Shown: positions 1 to 13,689 of the stretch, one piece after another
Layout: each line of letters opens with the position of its first letter
Numbering within the stretch: position 1 is the stretch's first letter
Program-made: the position numbers and the translations under genes
Assembly: GCA_026686845.1 (NCBI GenBank)
Contig: JAIVEN010000002.1
Coordinates: forward strand, 28,556,001 to 28,620,000
DNA length: 64,000 bases
Origin: Adenanthera pavonina
Taxonomy: Eukaryota > Streptophyta > Magnoliopsida > Fabales > Fabaceae
Direction of reading: 5' to 3'
Notes under the pieces: model-generated
The model's database searches: none
What the model was told of the DNA's origin: nothing
The model's input: only the letters and a program-made list of their open reading frames with translations

Positions 1-31
1 CCCTTTGATTTGAAAGTGGCATTTAAGTGTG

Positions 32-492
32 TGTTTGGAATAGATTTTATATAATTGATTTTGAGTAAAATTAATTTTCTAGAATTGATTTTATCAAAAA
101 TGATTTATATTTAAATGCTATTATCTTAAAAGTGATTTCAATAGAATGAAACATATTTAGATGATTTCAATAAAAAAATATTTTTAAATGGATAGTTATT
201 AAAAACATCTAAAATGCTCTTGTTTCTTCAATCATAGTTTTTAAAAAAAATAATAATAATTTTTAATTAAAATTTTAATTTATAAATAATATGAAAATAC
301 ATTACCAATGGAATTTTAGGCCATAATTGATTATCCATAATGAGAAGCAACAATTTTTCACTTAAACTTATAATTGATTTTTTTTACCCATAATTGATTA
401 TCCACAATCTTTGTCCGTTTGGCAAAATCTCCAAATAATTGATTTTGGGCTAAAAAAAGTTATTATTTCTTGCCAAGAGCTAATCCAAACAG
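32..492. repeat. putative hAT-like MITE
   Basis: The two ends are imperfect inverted repeats: GTGTTTGGAATAG on the left, and CTGTTTGGATTAG when the right end is read on the other strand. The interior is A+T-rich, repeats the word AATTGATT on both arms, and has no coding potential. The TGTTTGGAT-type end is common in non-autonomous hAT elements (established knowledge). I could not settle an 8-bp target duplication, so the ends are approximate. Confidence 0.45.
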
Positions 493-1597
493 GTTGATCT
501 TGACTGATTCAGCTAAAGTTCCTTCCTTTTCTACCTTATGACTACGAGACTCTTACCAAATAAATGTAGAAAAGAGTACATCACTCCACTACCTTCATGC
601 TCACCTCCATGGAATTTCATTCATTAGATCAAATCCTCAATTGTATACTTATATATTTTAGGAGAGAATAATGACAGAAAAATATGGATGTTTATATGAT
701 ATACTTTTATATATTTCTGTTTTATTTTGTATTTTTATATTATATTTTATTATGTGCTTGGGACTCTCATTAGGAGGCTTTTAAGCCCTACATTGATAAA
801 GTGTATCGTGTGAGTGTGTATAAGTCTGGCAACATGGTTTTTAATTAGGTGGTACGCGAGTACTGATTAGGTGGTTTTGTCTACTTCTATTAGTCTACTT
901 GCCAAAAAAAATTTTCACATCACCAATTTACCACTAAACTAAATGTGCCTTATTACTCATCGGATGATTACAGTTATATTTATTGGCCTATTATATTCTA
1001 TATAATAAGGGTGGACACAGCCTAAACATTGTGGGGGACCAAATTTCTTAAAAATATTATATCTTTTATATTATTAATTTTTCTTTTAATATTTATCATA
1101 ATTAGTATTTCAAAATAATTTTGTAACCTAAAAAAGTATGAAATGATAAATTATGTATAATCATGTAATGTTTTAGAGAATATATGTAATGCGGAATCAT
1201 TTATGTAATATATTAATTTTAAGAATAAATAAAAATATATATATATTAAAAACTTGTATTTTCAATATATTTATATATGATGTTGTACATTGATGATTTG
1301 AAAAAGAAAAGGATAAATTCTCGAATTTTATAAAAATAAATCAATATATATAGATAGTTTAAAAATTATATATTTAACATACTTAAACAACTCTTAGTCA
1401 TATAGGAATGAAGTTCTTCACATGATGAAAATGTTCCTCATTTTCTCAAAATTCTTAAGTGAGGTGGGACTCAAAAAAAGTATTATTCAAACACATTTTC
1501 TTGTTGTCTAAATCTCTGAACTTTTGTGCATAATCAAACTTTTGGATATCTTCTCTTTGCAAAACTTGAAGAAATATTGCCAACAAATTGCATATTA
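493..1597. other. AT-rich intergenic DNA, nothing recognised
   Basis: No reading frame with family resemblance, no RNA gene and no convincing repeat structure was seen. Short open frames here are of the length expected by chance in A+T-rich DNA. Confidence 0.6.
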
Positions 1598-1868
1598 CTT
1601 CCTCTGATATTAAATATAGGGTTTTTTATTCTAATCTTAAATATAAGATTCTTTACAATATATGAGGTAGGTAGTATTTATTATACGTTTCTAAAAAATG
1701 TCCATATTTAATGCATTTAAAGAGAATGAGAAAGAGATTAAATAATGATACTTTTAAAAAAATATTGAGATTTTTTAAAAAAATAAGATATTTAATTAAC
1801 TTTAACTCTTATTCTTAATTTGTGTGATTCAGCTAAAAAAACCTTATATAAAAGACAAGAAAAAGGAT
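1598..1868. repeat. degenerate TA-flanked MITE (family A)
   Basis: Diverged copy of the family-A MITE seen at 2433-2695, 33531-33794 and 40650-40914. It shares the internal words TATGAGGTAG and TTTATTATAC, the run on 'AATGcatttaaagagaa', and the 3' GTGATTCAGCTAAA segment. Its ends (CTTCCTCTG / AAAAAGGA) have decayed more than in the other copies. Confidence 0.6.
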
Positions 1869-2432
1869 ATTATAGTGGTCCAAATGTCGAAATTGTCTCT
1901 TTAATTTAAATTTCTTCATGGACAAATTCACGACCTTTTTTTTTTTTGGGACAACTTAATGCATAAATTATCTGTCACTGTGTGTGGCAATTAATAAGGG
2001 CTACCGACCATGTTTAATCTTTCGATAATGCTATCTTGCTTTAATGTTGTTCATCTTCAAAGAGAGTGATGTTAGAGAACGTAATTGTCTAGTTTTAAAA
2101 GGATTTCAAAGTGTTGTAATGAAAAATAATCAATCTCATCCTAAATAAGGAATCCTTTTTTAGAAGACAATATGATATTTATTAAATATTATAAAAAATT
2201 CTTCTATTTAGTTCATAAAGGATAAAATGACAAAAAAAAGTGATTTTGAAAAGACATTAAGATTTTTTAAAAAAATTACTGTACATTTATAATTTTATAT
2301 CAACGCATCTATTGAGAATATTAAAAACTGATTAGTTAATGTAGTTAGACGAGTTAATTATCTTTTGTTTTTATGAAACGAGTTAATTATCTTTGTGTTT
2401 GTGTATATATATGGTTAAGTCTTTTTTTAATA

Positions 2433-2695
2433 CTCCCTCCGGTCCTATATATAGGATCTTTTACTTTGATCCTAAATATAAGATCCTTTACAATATATGA
2501 GGTGGTATTTATTATACATTTCTAAAAAATGCCCCTATTTAATATATCCAAAGAGAAAAAGAGAGAGATTAAATAAGGGTAGTTTTGGAAAATGTTAGGA
2601 TTTTGGGAGAAGTCGATGTAGTTAATTAGTTTTAACTCCCTTTCTTAATTCGCGTGATTCGATTAAAATAGTCTTATATTAAGTATCAGAAGGAG
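2433..2695. repeat. Stowaway-like MITE, family A
   Basis: About 263 bp, starting CTCCCTCCGGTCC and ending CAGAAGGAG, flanked on both sides by TA. TA duplication and a CTCCCTCC end are the hallmarks of Stowaway-type elements mobilised by Tc1/mariner transposases (established knowledge). Non-coding. The other copies in this window agree over the full length, including internal sequence, so this is one family. Confidence 0.8.
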
Positions 2696-3007
2696 TAACA
2701 TATATATGAACAAGTCTTTGAAGTCATGTGAAGCACACAATAGAATATAATACTGTCTCTATCTCGATTTATAAGACACTTTTAACTACTATATATATAT
2801 TAAAGGTGGGTAGTCAATAACTAAAAAAAATTTCATTTCTGAATTACCCTAATTTAATATTATTTAATATAATTAATGTATGAATTAAACTTCTAAGCCT
2901 TAATTAAATTTATACTTTTTTAGGAGTATTTTGGACAAAACAAAATTAAATACACTATATAATCCATAAAATATTATATATTGTGAAACATAAATTTCTT
3001 AAAATTA

Positions 3008-3744
3008 CTCCCTTCAATCTTAAATATAAGACATTTTCTAAAAATAATATTTGGTTCAAAATATATGATAACTTGTAAGGTTATCTGGTACATTAATTAT
3101 TTTTTTAATTCATACCGCTAATTTATAATTAATAGTTGAAAGATAAATATTATGAAAAGTATGAGAGATAATATAATTAATAAGGGTAAATGGTGAAAAA
3201 TATTGAAATTTCTTAACAAATTTAATGATCTAACTTCTTTTCTCACGATACATGATGTAGTTGAAAATATCTTTTTCTCCATGTTATTAATTATTGTGGT
3301 ATACTCTCTCTGTTTCTTAATATAAGGGACAGTTTAAAAAGTTTTCATGTTTCAAAATATAAGGGACGTAGGGGATTTACCTGATGTATTTAATAATTTT
3401 TTCTAAAAATACCCCTAATTAAGATGACATTTTTCTAATACAATTTATTTGTATTAATTACATGATATATAAGTTACTAATATTAAATGAGGGTATTTTT
3501 GGAAACTATTTTATTTTTTAGACAAATTTATTAATTTCTTTGATATGTGTGATTTTACCTTTTATTATTTATATTAAAGGAACAGAGGGAGTATTAGTGT
3601 GAAGATTAAATGAGGGTATTTGTGAAAAAATAAATTTTTTTGTGATATATTTATGATATTGGATTGTTTTCCTGATTCTGGCGATATAGTTATTTATTTC
3701 TTATATTTTGTAATAGAAGGAGTACTCTTATGGAATGAAGGGAG
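3008..3744. repeat. MITE containing a second MITE
   Basis: The outer element starts CTCCCTTCAATC at 3008 and ends GGAATGAAGGGAG at 3744, with TA on both sides. Inside it, 3304-3591 starts CTCTCTCTG and ends ACAGAGGGAG, also with TA on both sides. The inner ends match each other as inverted repeats, and so do the outer ends. An alternative right end for the outer element is AGAAGGAG near 3723. Confidence 0.6.
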
Positions 3745-3745
3745 T

Positions 3746-5302
3746 ATAACTTACAAATTGAAATGTAGGGGGAACATTTAAAACATTTCATAAAATATTA
3801 TTTTATTTCATAATTAGGCAACATTTTTTCTACCACCATTAGACAACAAATCTCATAATGCAATTTGGTAACTCGTTCATAACCACGTCTGAGGCTAAAA
3901 ATGAGTTTAGTATATTTTTTGTGCATTTGGCTGAGGATTTTTTGTCACGGTGGGAATTGATTTTTGGGAAGAAAACCCATTCTTGCCAAATAGTTGTTAC
4001 CTTGCTTCTCCATTGTACTTCTCCATCTCTGTTGCCACCATTACTACTTCTTAGTCTCAGAAATAGATCGAAAGAAGCTTGAGCAGTCTCTGATACATCT
4101 CACGCACTCACATTTAGTAAGTCCATGAGCTTGGCGGCAATTCTTCCTACAACTCTTCAGCGGCCGCAGACAAGGACAAGTAGAGGGAAAATGCTATAGT
4201 TATCTGTGTGGAAGGAGATGAAGAGAGGATGAAGAAGAAGACAATGATTAGATGAGAAACGGAAACAGTTTGTGAAGAAAAGGAAACAAACTTCACTAAG
4301 GGCATGTTTGTTTGAGTGAAATTAGGTGGAAAGAAAGTAAGTTTGATCAATTAAAATAAAGTTAAATAAAAATAAACTAATAAAAATAAAAAAAATAGAA
4401 AAATTGAGAAAATAAAATTTTTATAAAATTTCTCTTATTTTTTGACTAAAATATCCCTTCAAAATTTTAATTTTCATGAATTATGACTTGCAAGAAAATG
4501 TTATATCAGATAAACTATATTTCTAATTAAATAAATACATATTAAATTTTAGTTCAAGAAAATTAATTAATCAAGTGATAGAGTTTAATTTTAATTTAGA
4601 AAAAAATTATAAGTCAAAATAATAAAAAGAAAGAAAATAAAATATTAGAAAATAGTTTTAAACTTTCATTTTTTTAGACAAACATATATACATATATATA
4701 TTTATTAAATAGATATTAAAAAAGAAAATTAATTTATTAAAAGTTGAAAAAAATTATTGCACTAGAAGTACTTTTAATTAAAATTATCCAAATATAATTA
4801 TTTTTATCAAAATTAATTTTTAAATAAATTATCTAAATATAAATATATTAGTGTAAAACCAATTTTTACCGTAATAATACTACAAAATCAATTATATCAA
4901 AACTTCATTTTAAGTAACTAAAAAGCAAGCAGACACCTAGTGGTCCATTGTGTCTCTTTTTAGTTTAGTTCTCTTTCAAATAAGTTTATAATTGTTTGAA
5001 TCGGATCATAATTTATTTTATATTTTTTCAATATATATTTAATACTTTTATATTATGCAAATAGTATGTATAGCAATATTTTGATTAACGCAAATGTAAT
5101 AGTAATATATTTTTTTGTCAAATAATTGTAGAAGGAAGTATATATTTTCAAAATTGAAGAAAATTATGTAATTTGGATATTTTTTAGATATGTAATTTTT
5201 CTTTTAAGAATTTAAACCACACTTTTCAAAAATAAAAAATAATTAGTAAACAAAAAATAGCCAAATAATATACATGACATTGACAAAAGTGCTTGTTATA
5301 TA
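3746..5302. other. AT-rich intergenic DNA with one possible hAT-like MITE
   Basis: No gene was recognised. A possible small element spans about 4299-4685: left end GGGCATGTTTGTTTGAG, right end (other strand) TATGTTTGTCTAAAA. Its interior is almost entirely A and T. This is weak evidence. The 74-codon frame at 3858-4082 has no family features. Confidence 0.4.
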
Positions 5303-5583
5303 CTCCCTCCAGTCCAAAATATAAGGAATTTTTCAGAAATATTTTTTGATCTATAATATAAGGTGTTATGTAATATTTAGTACTAGTTTATATTTTTTGT
5401 CCCTAATAACCAGTCTCATAATTTGTAATGAAAAAGAGTGTAAATAACTTTAATTATTAATAATTAATAAGAGTAAAAATGAAATGTTGTGTTTTTTTTT
5501 TTTGAAAAATTTAAGAGTGTAATCACATTTCCTTAATGTATGTAAAATAATTAAAAATTTCTTATATTTTAGATTGGAAGGAG
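5303..5583. repeat. Stowaway-like MITE, family B
   Basis: About 281 bp, starting CTCCCTCCAGTCCAAAATAT and ending with ATTTTAGATTGGAAGGAG, so the ends are near-perfect inverted repeats, flanked by TA on both sides. The interior differs from family A. The copy at 24916-25195 has the same kind of ends. Confidence 0.75.
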
Positions 5584-7501
5584 TACATTAAAAAAAAATC
5601 CCATTCGAAAGAAAGCTACTTTTAAAATAAATCCGCTTCAATCCCAAGCCAATAATTTGGATCCTGATATATTCGATTTATCGAGCATTAATTTCAGAGA
5701 ATAAAGTTGTAATGCACTAATAATTCGTTAATGTGTGTATGTGCTTTGAAGACTTTCAGAAAATTTCCAACAAAATCCAACAATATACTCTTCATTAATT
5801 GTAATAAAAGAATATAATGTTAATTCATAGTAATGAGATTATTCTTAAAACAATTGAGTGATTTTGATAGGTGACTCTGCCACATTTAATACTCTAAGCT
5901 ATTGTACAGGACTAGCTGCCAAGTACTGTGTGATGTGTGTGGCAGTGCTGATTCAGTAACACTCGGGTCTCATATGAAGTGTTATAACTTGGTATACCTT
6001 TATAGTTACTTAATTAATTTCTCCATTTTATTTTATCTGTTATGTTAAGATATTTTAAGTGTTTTAATTTGTTTATTATTTTAAACTATTAATAAAATAT
6101 TAATTATTTTTTTACTATTTTACCTTTCATTAAAAATAATAGTAGATAAAATATAAGTTATCTTTTAATATTTACTACAAGGATATGTTGGTAAAATATT
6201 ATTAAATTTTATTATAATTTAGATTATTTAATAATTTTATTATTTTATATAAAAAAATCTTAAAATAATAAATAAAAAGGGAGGAAGGGAGTATATTATT
6301 ATTTATAAGTAAATATTTCGAATGTGTATTGTTAGAGATTGGATAGATGTATGGATGTTGCCTCTTGGCTCCATGTGAATGTTCATAGATAGCTTGTGTC
6401 AAGTGTGGGTGTTGGATGACTAATTTGATTGTTAGTCGTCTATTGAGCTACGCATGCTTAAAAATTTTCAAGATGAATTTTATGTTATACTCAATATCAA
6501 TTTTGCGTTATATATATATATATATATATATAGGACCATGTTTATATATTTTAGAGCGTTAGGCGAAATTGTTAGAGGGGCCTAATATAGCCCATAAATT
6601 CTTATATCATTTTCTAGTTTTCTTATCAAAGTTTTATAATTGATTGTGTAGTTTTAAAATATAGTATACTTACTCAATCTAATCTAACTTGTAATATAGA
6701 TGATTTTAAATAGAATTTAAAAAATTTTAATTTTAAAAAACATCTTTTGACATTAGCATTTGCCATTTGATATTGTCAATAATATTCTATAAAGCAATGT
6801 ATGCATTTGGAAAAATCTTTTCATATAATTTAATATTTCTATTAGAGTATTAATTTCTTTTGTTAACACTTCTCTCAATTTTGAAAAGGAATTCAAGACC
6901 ATCAATATTAAAAATGTTGTCTAAAAGCTAAAAACATTTAAAATGGATACAATTTCTTTCAATTCATCATCTACAATTTTAAATTTTTGGGACAAATAAA
7001 AAATTTAAAAATTGTTTCATATTTTAAATTGACTTTAAACAATCACACAAGATATAAAGAGGGATATAAGGCTTATTTTTTTGAGGGCCTAAGGCCGCTG
7101 CCTCAGTTGCCATAACATTAGCTTGGTTTGTGTTATACTTATAACAGTTAGCTTTATACATATGATGGCCAGTAATGTGCTTATAATAGCTAGCGTTATA
7201 CTTATAACCACCTTGCTTATATATATAATGGCACTGCTTTATTCTTATAACTTGCATGCATTACACATATATTGCTGCCTGTGAATAATGAGATATTCCA
7301 GTTAAAGAAAATAATTTTCTCTAAGGTAGAAAGGCTTTCTTTCCCTTTTTTTTTAAATAAAAAAGAAAGTTTAGATATCCTCTTTATCTTCATGGTTTTA
7401 TTCTTTTACCCATTATATTACAAGTTATATGATTTTTCAGTGGGTTTAGAGTGTAATAAGGTTACACTTACCATTAGCATTGTTAGAACTAGATATAATT
7501 G
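5584..7501. other. AT-rich intergenic DNA
   Basis: No intact gene. The minus-strand frame 7024-7257 ends in a short stretch (EAAALGPQKNKPY...) beside a GGGCCTAAGG block that looks like a transposase-gene scrap, but I cannot assign it. A degraded MITE may run from about 6013 (CTCCATTTTA) to 6295 (GGAAGGGAG). Confidence 0.45.
6509..6532. repeat. (TA)12 microsatellite
   Basis: Uninterrupted TA dinucleotides, 24 bp. Confidence 0.95.
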
Positions 7502-7998
7502 ACCGGTTTGACCTTACCACTAGTATTGTTATAACTAGATATAACTGATCGATTTGACTGGTTGAATTGGCGGTGCTAGATCTATTTCAAATGAAAGAGA
7601 AAACCGGCTTATTCTGAAATTGGTGTAAAACTAGTCATGAACTAATGTGAACCGATCATAAACCGATTGAGATGGTCAAATTATTTTTTAGTTTTGTTTT
7701 AATTTATTAATTTTTAAGATGAAATAACATTTTTTTAGTATTAAATAATATTATTTTTGTATAAAATTTTTATTTCTATATTATAATATAGTATAAATAT
7801 TATTATAATATATTAACTTATTTAGATTTTAACATTAAATTCTAAAACATATTAATAATAATTTTTTATATAATATATAACATGTAAGTTTAAAAATATA
7901 TTTATATTATTACTACTGATTTGATTACGATTTAACCATAATTAAATTATTAAGAACTGAATTTTTACCCGGTTGAATGAAGGGTTTTAATAACATTA
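7502..7998. repeat. single arm related to the foldback element at 39-40 kb
   Basis: Contains ACCGGTTTGACC-like, AAACCGATT and ACCGGTTG words at its edges and an A+T-rich core (GATGAAATAACATTTTTTTAG, TTAACTTATTTAGATTTTAA) that recurs, diverged, in the left arm of the inverted structure at 39238-40647. It looks like one arm, or a deletion derivative, of the same family. Non-coding. Confidence 0.5.
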
Positions 7999-8355
7999 CT
8001 TACTTCAACCATGAGTTGGCACAGGGTATATTTACATTCAGGATGTTAAAGACGAACCCTGGAATAACTACTAAGCTTTTTTGCTGGTGATGGGAAAGAT
8101 ACAAATAAAAATATAAATTAGACAATACTAATTTTTAAATTAAATAGTACTACTAAAAGATGAATGGTCCAGATTTGTAATGGAGTTGAAGTAGGAGGGA
8201 TAGTAGTAATGGCGAGAATTTATTGGCATATTTTTTTATATTTATATTATTATTTTTTAACTCACTCCCATTTTTGTTTTCCTCGTCCAATCAAAGTAGT
8301 AAAACGCCCTTTCTCGAAAAAACAACGGCCAAACAGGGGCTTCGCTGCTTCGTTC

Positions 8356-11300
8356 ATGGCTTCTCTCTATTCGCGCTTCTCCATCTACCACTCCCTCCGC
8401 TTCGCTTCTCCAAATCCTCTACCCAATTCCATTGTCCTCCATCGCCACACTCCTTCCCTGCGCACCAGAACGCTATCCTTCTTTGCCGATTCTTCTTCCC
8501 CGCGTATTATCGAACACTCTACTAATCCTGCTTCTTCTTCTTCTTCCTCTTCAACTCCTCCTCCTTCCGATAAAAAATCCATTGCTGTAGCCACCGGCGA
8601 CCTTTTCTTGGGTCTGGCGTCGCGGCTGTTTCTGAGACGTCGTAGAAGCCCCGTTGGAGATTCGGGCTCTGTGGCGATGTTTGAGAATTCAACAGAGAAA
8701 GGGAAAATTGTTGAGGAAGAGATCGGAGCCGTAATGGAGGACGACATTGAGCCTGATGTTGTGTGGGAACAGAGGGTTAAAGACGTCGAAGTCGAGCGTA
8801 ACAGGCTTGTGGTCACGAGTCCTGGCTTTAGCTTCTCTGCTGCTGGACTTCTGTTCCCTTACCATCTCGGAGTTGCCCAATTTCTCATCGAGAATGGTTA
8901 CATAAAGGTAATGTCTTTAGCTGTACTAGGGACAATCAGTTGGCATTTCTTGGGTGTTTGAGTGCAATTTTTTTAAATATATTGCTAAAATTATTGTTCT
9001 TCGGAAGAATCAACTCTGAACCTGAAGTTGGCGACAAGGTTCTATGCTCATTTATAGATTTTATAAGGTTAATGAAAATTTTTAAGACACCGGCAATCTG
9101 TAATATGGTGGCTTGTTCGTTTATTTTGAAGCGAGCCGTGTTTTTCTGCATTGTAATGTGCCTTCCTAGTTCCTGGTCACATAACTTTATGTTTTCTTGT
9201 TTTTCCTTGTGTGCTATGCTCTGCCACAAGTTTGTTTATTCTGCCATTTGGAAGCGTAGACTTTTATATCTTACTCATTTCCTTGCGTTTGTAAGTTAAT
9301 TTCCATGTTGATGCAGGAAAGCACACCATTAGCTGGTTCTTCTGCTGGAGCTATAATCTGTGTTGCTATTGCCTCCGGAGCTAGTATGGAAGAAGCCTTG
9401 AAAGCTACTAAAATATTGGCTGAGGATTGTCGGAGACAGGGGACTGCATTTCGGTTGGGGGTATGCTTTTTCCTCTGAAAGTATTTTTAGTTATTCTCAG
9501 TGCTATCTGTAATCTAACAATGCCAATTTACACTTCTTGTTTTGAGACTTAATATATCAATGACCATACAGCTCAAGACCAGCTTGAATGAAATACTTTG
9601 GAATCATTACTCTTTATTAGACGATAAAAAGACCACCTAAGTGACAGTCATGACTATATCTCCTGCATATCGTTGTTGCCACTTGCCACATTATTGTTGA
9701 TACATTTCCTTAGCTCTAACCCTTGTAAATGGTTTGTCTATAAGATTAATTTTCTGTTACACTGGAATTTTGTCTCTTTTATGCCTCAGTGTAGTCCCGG
9801 ATTATTAGATATCCCAATTTAAGTTGGTCAATGGTCATGAGCACAAATCTTAAGTGGAATGTGTATATGGATAGGAGCCATGGACACAAAAAATAACATG
9901 TGAAATACAATAGATTTGAATTTGAGATCTGAAAAATCTAAGAAAAACTGTAAGTTAGGGTTTGTACTACATTTTCAGCGAACTTTAATTTTTTCCCCTT
10001 CAGCATTACCTTACTTTTCTTGGACTCAACTAGAACCTCCTAACATGAAAACAAGAAAAAAATTCATATATTTATTGTGTTGTGTTGCTAGAGTAATATC
10101 ATCCGGTTATTGAATGTTGAATTTTCCCCCCAAAGTGTTTGGGCAACCTTCGTGTTGTGTTGTGTTGCTAGAATAATTTCAGGTTATTGAATGTTGAATT
10201 TTTTTTCCTAAAGTGTTTGGGCAACCTTCGTTTGTAATCATATTTCTAGTTAAGGTTTTATGTCCAATAATTTTCCAAACTTATGATCATGTCATGTGTA
10301 AATGTTGATAAGTTTCAGTTCGTAATATTGCAAAACGGAAGGAAATATTGACTTGGAGATATTGACAAACTGTGATGTTAATCATTGTGATTTTGTGGAT
10401 AGTTTGCAAAATTGAGATGAGAACCTGTGTGGTCTGTGATTGTGTATATGTAGCTTTTGACTATATTTAACATTATTGTCCATTACGTGAAGCTTCTTTA
10501 AAGTTTCTAGCAATAGTAGCATGTGTGCTTGTGGACTATCTTTTTATTAAGTTCAAATATAATTTTGTGGTCCAATATTGCTCTGCACAGACTGTTCTCC
10601 GTGATGTTCTTGACAAGTTTCTGCCAGAAGATGCTCATATTAGATCCAATGGGAGAGTTCGAGGTAACAGTTCATGTTCACATATTTTTGTTAACAGATG
10701 TTATTTATTATAGATGCTGAAAACTTCATTTGTGCAAAGAACAAAAGGAGAGTTGCTTCTTCTAGGATTTTATAAAGCCTTGATGAACCTTATGTCATAG
10801 CTTTTCTGTTGCAGTTGCTGTGACACAACTTCTTTGGAGACCTAAGGGTTTATTGGTGGATCACTTTGACTCCCGTGAAGATCTTATCAATGCAGTTTTT
10901 ACTTCGTCCTTTATTCCAGGGTGATTTATTAGTGATATATTGTTTTACCCTGGTTTGTAAGCTATTTTCTCACCCACATTATAAACCATAGAGGAAATTT
11001 GAAGTAACTTATATCTCACTGCAGGTATCTTGCACCTAGACCAGCAACAATGTTTAGAAACCGACTATGCATTGATGGTGGTTTGATGTTGTTTATGCCA
11101 CCAACATCTGCTGCCCAAACGGTATACAATATTTTCATGAGTTAATTACCAAGCTGAGCTTTTGATTTTCAATTGATTCATATTGTGTGAGGCCTTATCT
11201 AATTAATTCTATTTTTTTAAGAAAGATATTATTAACATTAATACTTTTTTATTGATATCTAAGCCAGGGGAAGGGATTCTTTCCTTTGTGTACATTTTGT

Positions 11301-13018
11301 CTAGTGAGAAGTTATACTGGGGCCAACTGCTACAGGTTGGTTGCATGTGAAGGGTTGATTGCATCCGCTGCACACATGGCCACTTTCTGTGTGATGTTGG
11401 TGGATGAGGGTGTGAAATGGGGCAACAAATGAATAATTTTTCCATCAAAAAATTTTATGGAGGCTAGGTTGCCTCAACATCACTGGATAATTTCTATAAA
11501 AAATACTGGGTAACCTGGTTATCCATATATCTATAAAATCTTATGTAAGCCACACTTTCATGAACCATAAACCATAAACTATGCACCTTCTCTTTATATG
11601 TTACTATTCACAATCCACATGAACAATGCAGCTTGCATTTGGCTCCATGCCTCTCTTTATTCTATTGTTATTCTTTTTATTTCTCTCTCGTGTTTCTACT
11701 GTTTTACTATTTGAATTTACCATCTAAAACTTTATTCAAATCAGTATATCCTTCGGTCAAAATTTTTTTATTAGGTTATTATTTATCTTGTGCATTACAC
11801 GGGTAAAAAATCTAGTTGGTTGATTAAAGGTAAACTTTGTGGATGGAAATGTTGTTTTAGAGAAGTCATTCTAGAATTCAATTTGCCAGGGGTAAAATTA
11901 ACCCGTGTCATAGTTCTTTCTCTACTATTTAGACTTGTGATGGGGGGGATGAAGTTATGGTTATGGAAACTTTGGCTTATGTAGCTTGCCGTGAATGAGG
12001 AAAAAAAAAAAATCCGAGTCCTGTGGTATGATTGACCAAACAATTTGAGATGTCAAATATGATTTTTTTTTTTAATTTTATTGTTTTGTTGCTAGATGAG
12101 GGATTCAGACATTACCTAAGTAGCTAAGAAGAGTGAAAGTTCTGGGAGAAACAAAGAACTAAAAATAAAAATTGATGCAAGAGTAGAAGAAATTAGGAGT
12201 ACTTTAGACTGGTAAAAGCAAGACCTGTGAGGTGGCATGAGGAAGATGTACTCACTATGTGCATGTGCTAATGCTTTTAGGCTGGCAAATTACATTTAAG
12301 TATGACATTTTTAAATATCTTGAGTTAACATTGCCAATGTCAATAAATCAAAACTTTTTCTTAAATCTCATTTTTGTCACTGCGCCAGATCTAATAATAA
12401 TGGTAAACTTGGGAAAGGTTTTCAATATAAGAGTTACCCAATTTAAATCTGTAAGAATACTTTAAAATCATCTACATTGCTATTCTGTTCGCTGGTGCTG
12501 CATCATAAATAGAGTTGGCTGAACACTAGTCACATTTGATATAAGGGGATGATTTTGTTGATGAAAAATTCACACCCAGCCTGTTGAGTTTCTCATGTCT
12601 ATTTCCACTTTAGTTTAATTGCCATTTATGTTTTAACGTACTACAACAATATTTCAACCTTCATCATTGCTCTCTTTGCCTCTTGACAGGTTCGTGTCTG
12701 TGCTTTCCCTGCAAGTCGAGTAGGATTGGGAGGAGTAGGGATCATCAGTCCTGACTGTAATCCTGAAAATGTGGCTAGTCCCCGTCAGGTAACCTCACAA
12801 TTTTTGAATTAAGACCTTTCCTTTTCGTAATGTGATTAGTGTTATGCTTTAAATCATTTCAGCTTTTCAAATGGGCACTTGAGCCAGCAGAAGATGACAT
12901 TCTTGACCGGCTATTTGAACATGGATTGAAAGATGCTGCTGTCTGGGCAATAGAAAACCCGGTTGAAAATATTGTTCAAGAAGACAGTTCTGTAATTGGA
13001 AACAGCATTTCATCATAG
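8356..13018 (+). CDS. patatin-like (PNPLA) phospholipase/acyl hydrolase, complete, 7 exons
   Basis: Predicted serine acyl hydrolase of the patatin/PNPLA superfamily, 408 aa. Exons: 8356-8907, 9317-9460, 10591-10663, 10815-10920, 11025-11121, 12690-12788, 12863-13018. Every intron is GT-AG and phases agree. The start at residue MASLYSRF is preferred: the open frame runs further 5', but this Met begins a Ser/Arg-rich, acid-poor leader of about 50 residues like a plastid transit peptide, followed by a low-complexity Ser/Pro tract and an acidic linker. The domain then shows the oxyanion region G157-FSFSAAG-L (closer to ATGL/PNPLA2 than to tuber patatin), the nucleophile elbow G191-S-S-A-G195 with Ser193, and the partner D309-G-G. 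Both catalytic residues are therefore present. The C-terminus (about 325-408) is family-specific. Substrate is not determinable; galactolipid, phospholipid or triacylglycerol are all possible. The neighbouring LINE lies downstream and does not touch it. Confidence 0.9.
10081..10231. repeat. 80-bp direct duplication in intron 2
   Basis: The segment starting TGTGTTGCTAGA at 10081 recurs at 10161, including GGTTATTGAATGTTGAATTT and AAAGTGTTTGGGCAACCTTC. The copies differ by a few substitutions and indels. It lies inside intron 2 (9461-10590) of the patatin-like gene and leaves the splice sites untouched. Confidence 0.8.
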
Positions 13019-13343
13019 TTCATTGTGGATATCCTTAGTTCTGTTTGGAGATTGTAGATGGATAAGGAAGGTTCAAATCCTTGTCTGCAATCATGTCACG
13101 GTGAAATGGAGTTGGAGCATAAAATCAACAAAAATCTTAGGATAGGGAGTCAAAGTTCATAACGATGGAGTGCATAAATTTATTTCTTATTATTGCATAT
13201 GTTGTAATCAATTTTTTTTATCTTGACAAGAGGAGGAAAATGGGGAAAAAAATAATATAGCCCCCAGGTATAGTTTAGTGATAAGGGGTATGTGTGGATA
13301 GTTTGCAAGAGATCTTATGGGTTCTTTCCTCTCCTGCATCATG

Positions 13344-13347
<4 letters not shown>

Positions 13348-13380
<33 letters not shown>
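13348..13380. repeat. (CA)n microsatellite
   Basis: About 16 uninterrupted CA units, 330 bp downstream of the patatin-like stop codon. A likely length-polymorphic marker. Confidence 0.95.
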
Positions 13381-13383
<3 letters not shown>

Positions 13384-13689
13384 AAAAGGTCATGACGCCT
13401 GAAATCCATGACTAACCTGATTTATTGTGAATAATGATATATTGTAAAGTACCTGGTCAAAAAATATATTGTAAAGTACAAAGAAAGATACGGCTAGTTT
13501 CTATTTAATTCACATGGGTGCTTCTGGTTACATTAATTTATGTACTTACTACTGAGTGATTTACTGATTCAATACGAAACTACAATTTAGAGTTTTGTTG
13601 AATGGTTGTTTTACTGGCCTCCACTTTTGAATTGTTGGTGCTGTTAAAATATGTAAATTTTGAGGCTTCAAACAGCGTTTCTGAGCACA

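Noticed and set aside
4147..4350. 67-codon minus-strand frame with hydrophobic stretches
   Set aside because: A/T-biased composition and overlap with a possible MITE end; no signal peptide followed by a plausible mature region.
8385..8816. 143-codon minus-strand open frame opposite exon 1 of the patatin-like gene
   Set aside because: It is the antisense shadow of the Ser/Pro-rich coding exon and has no family motif.
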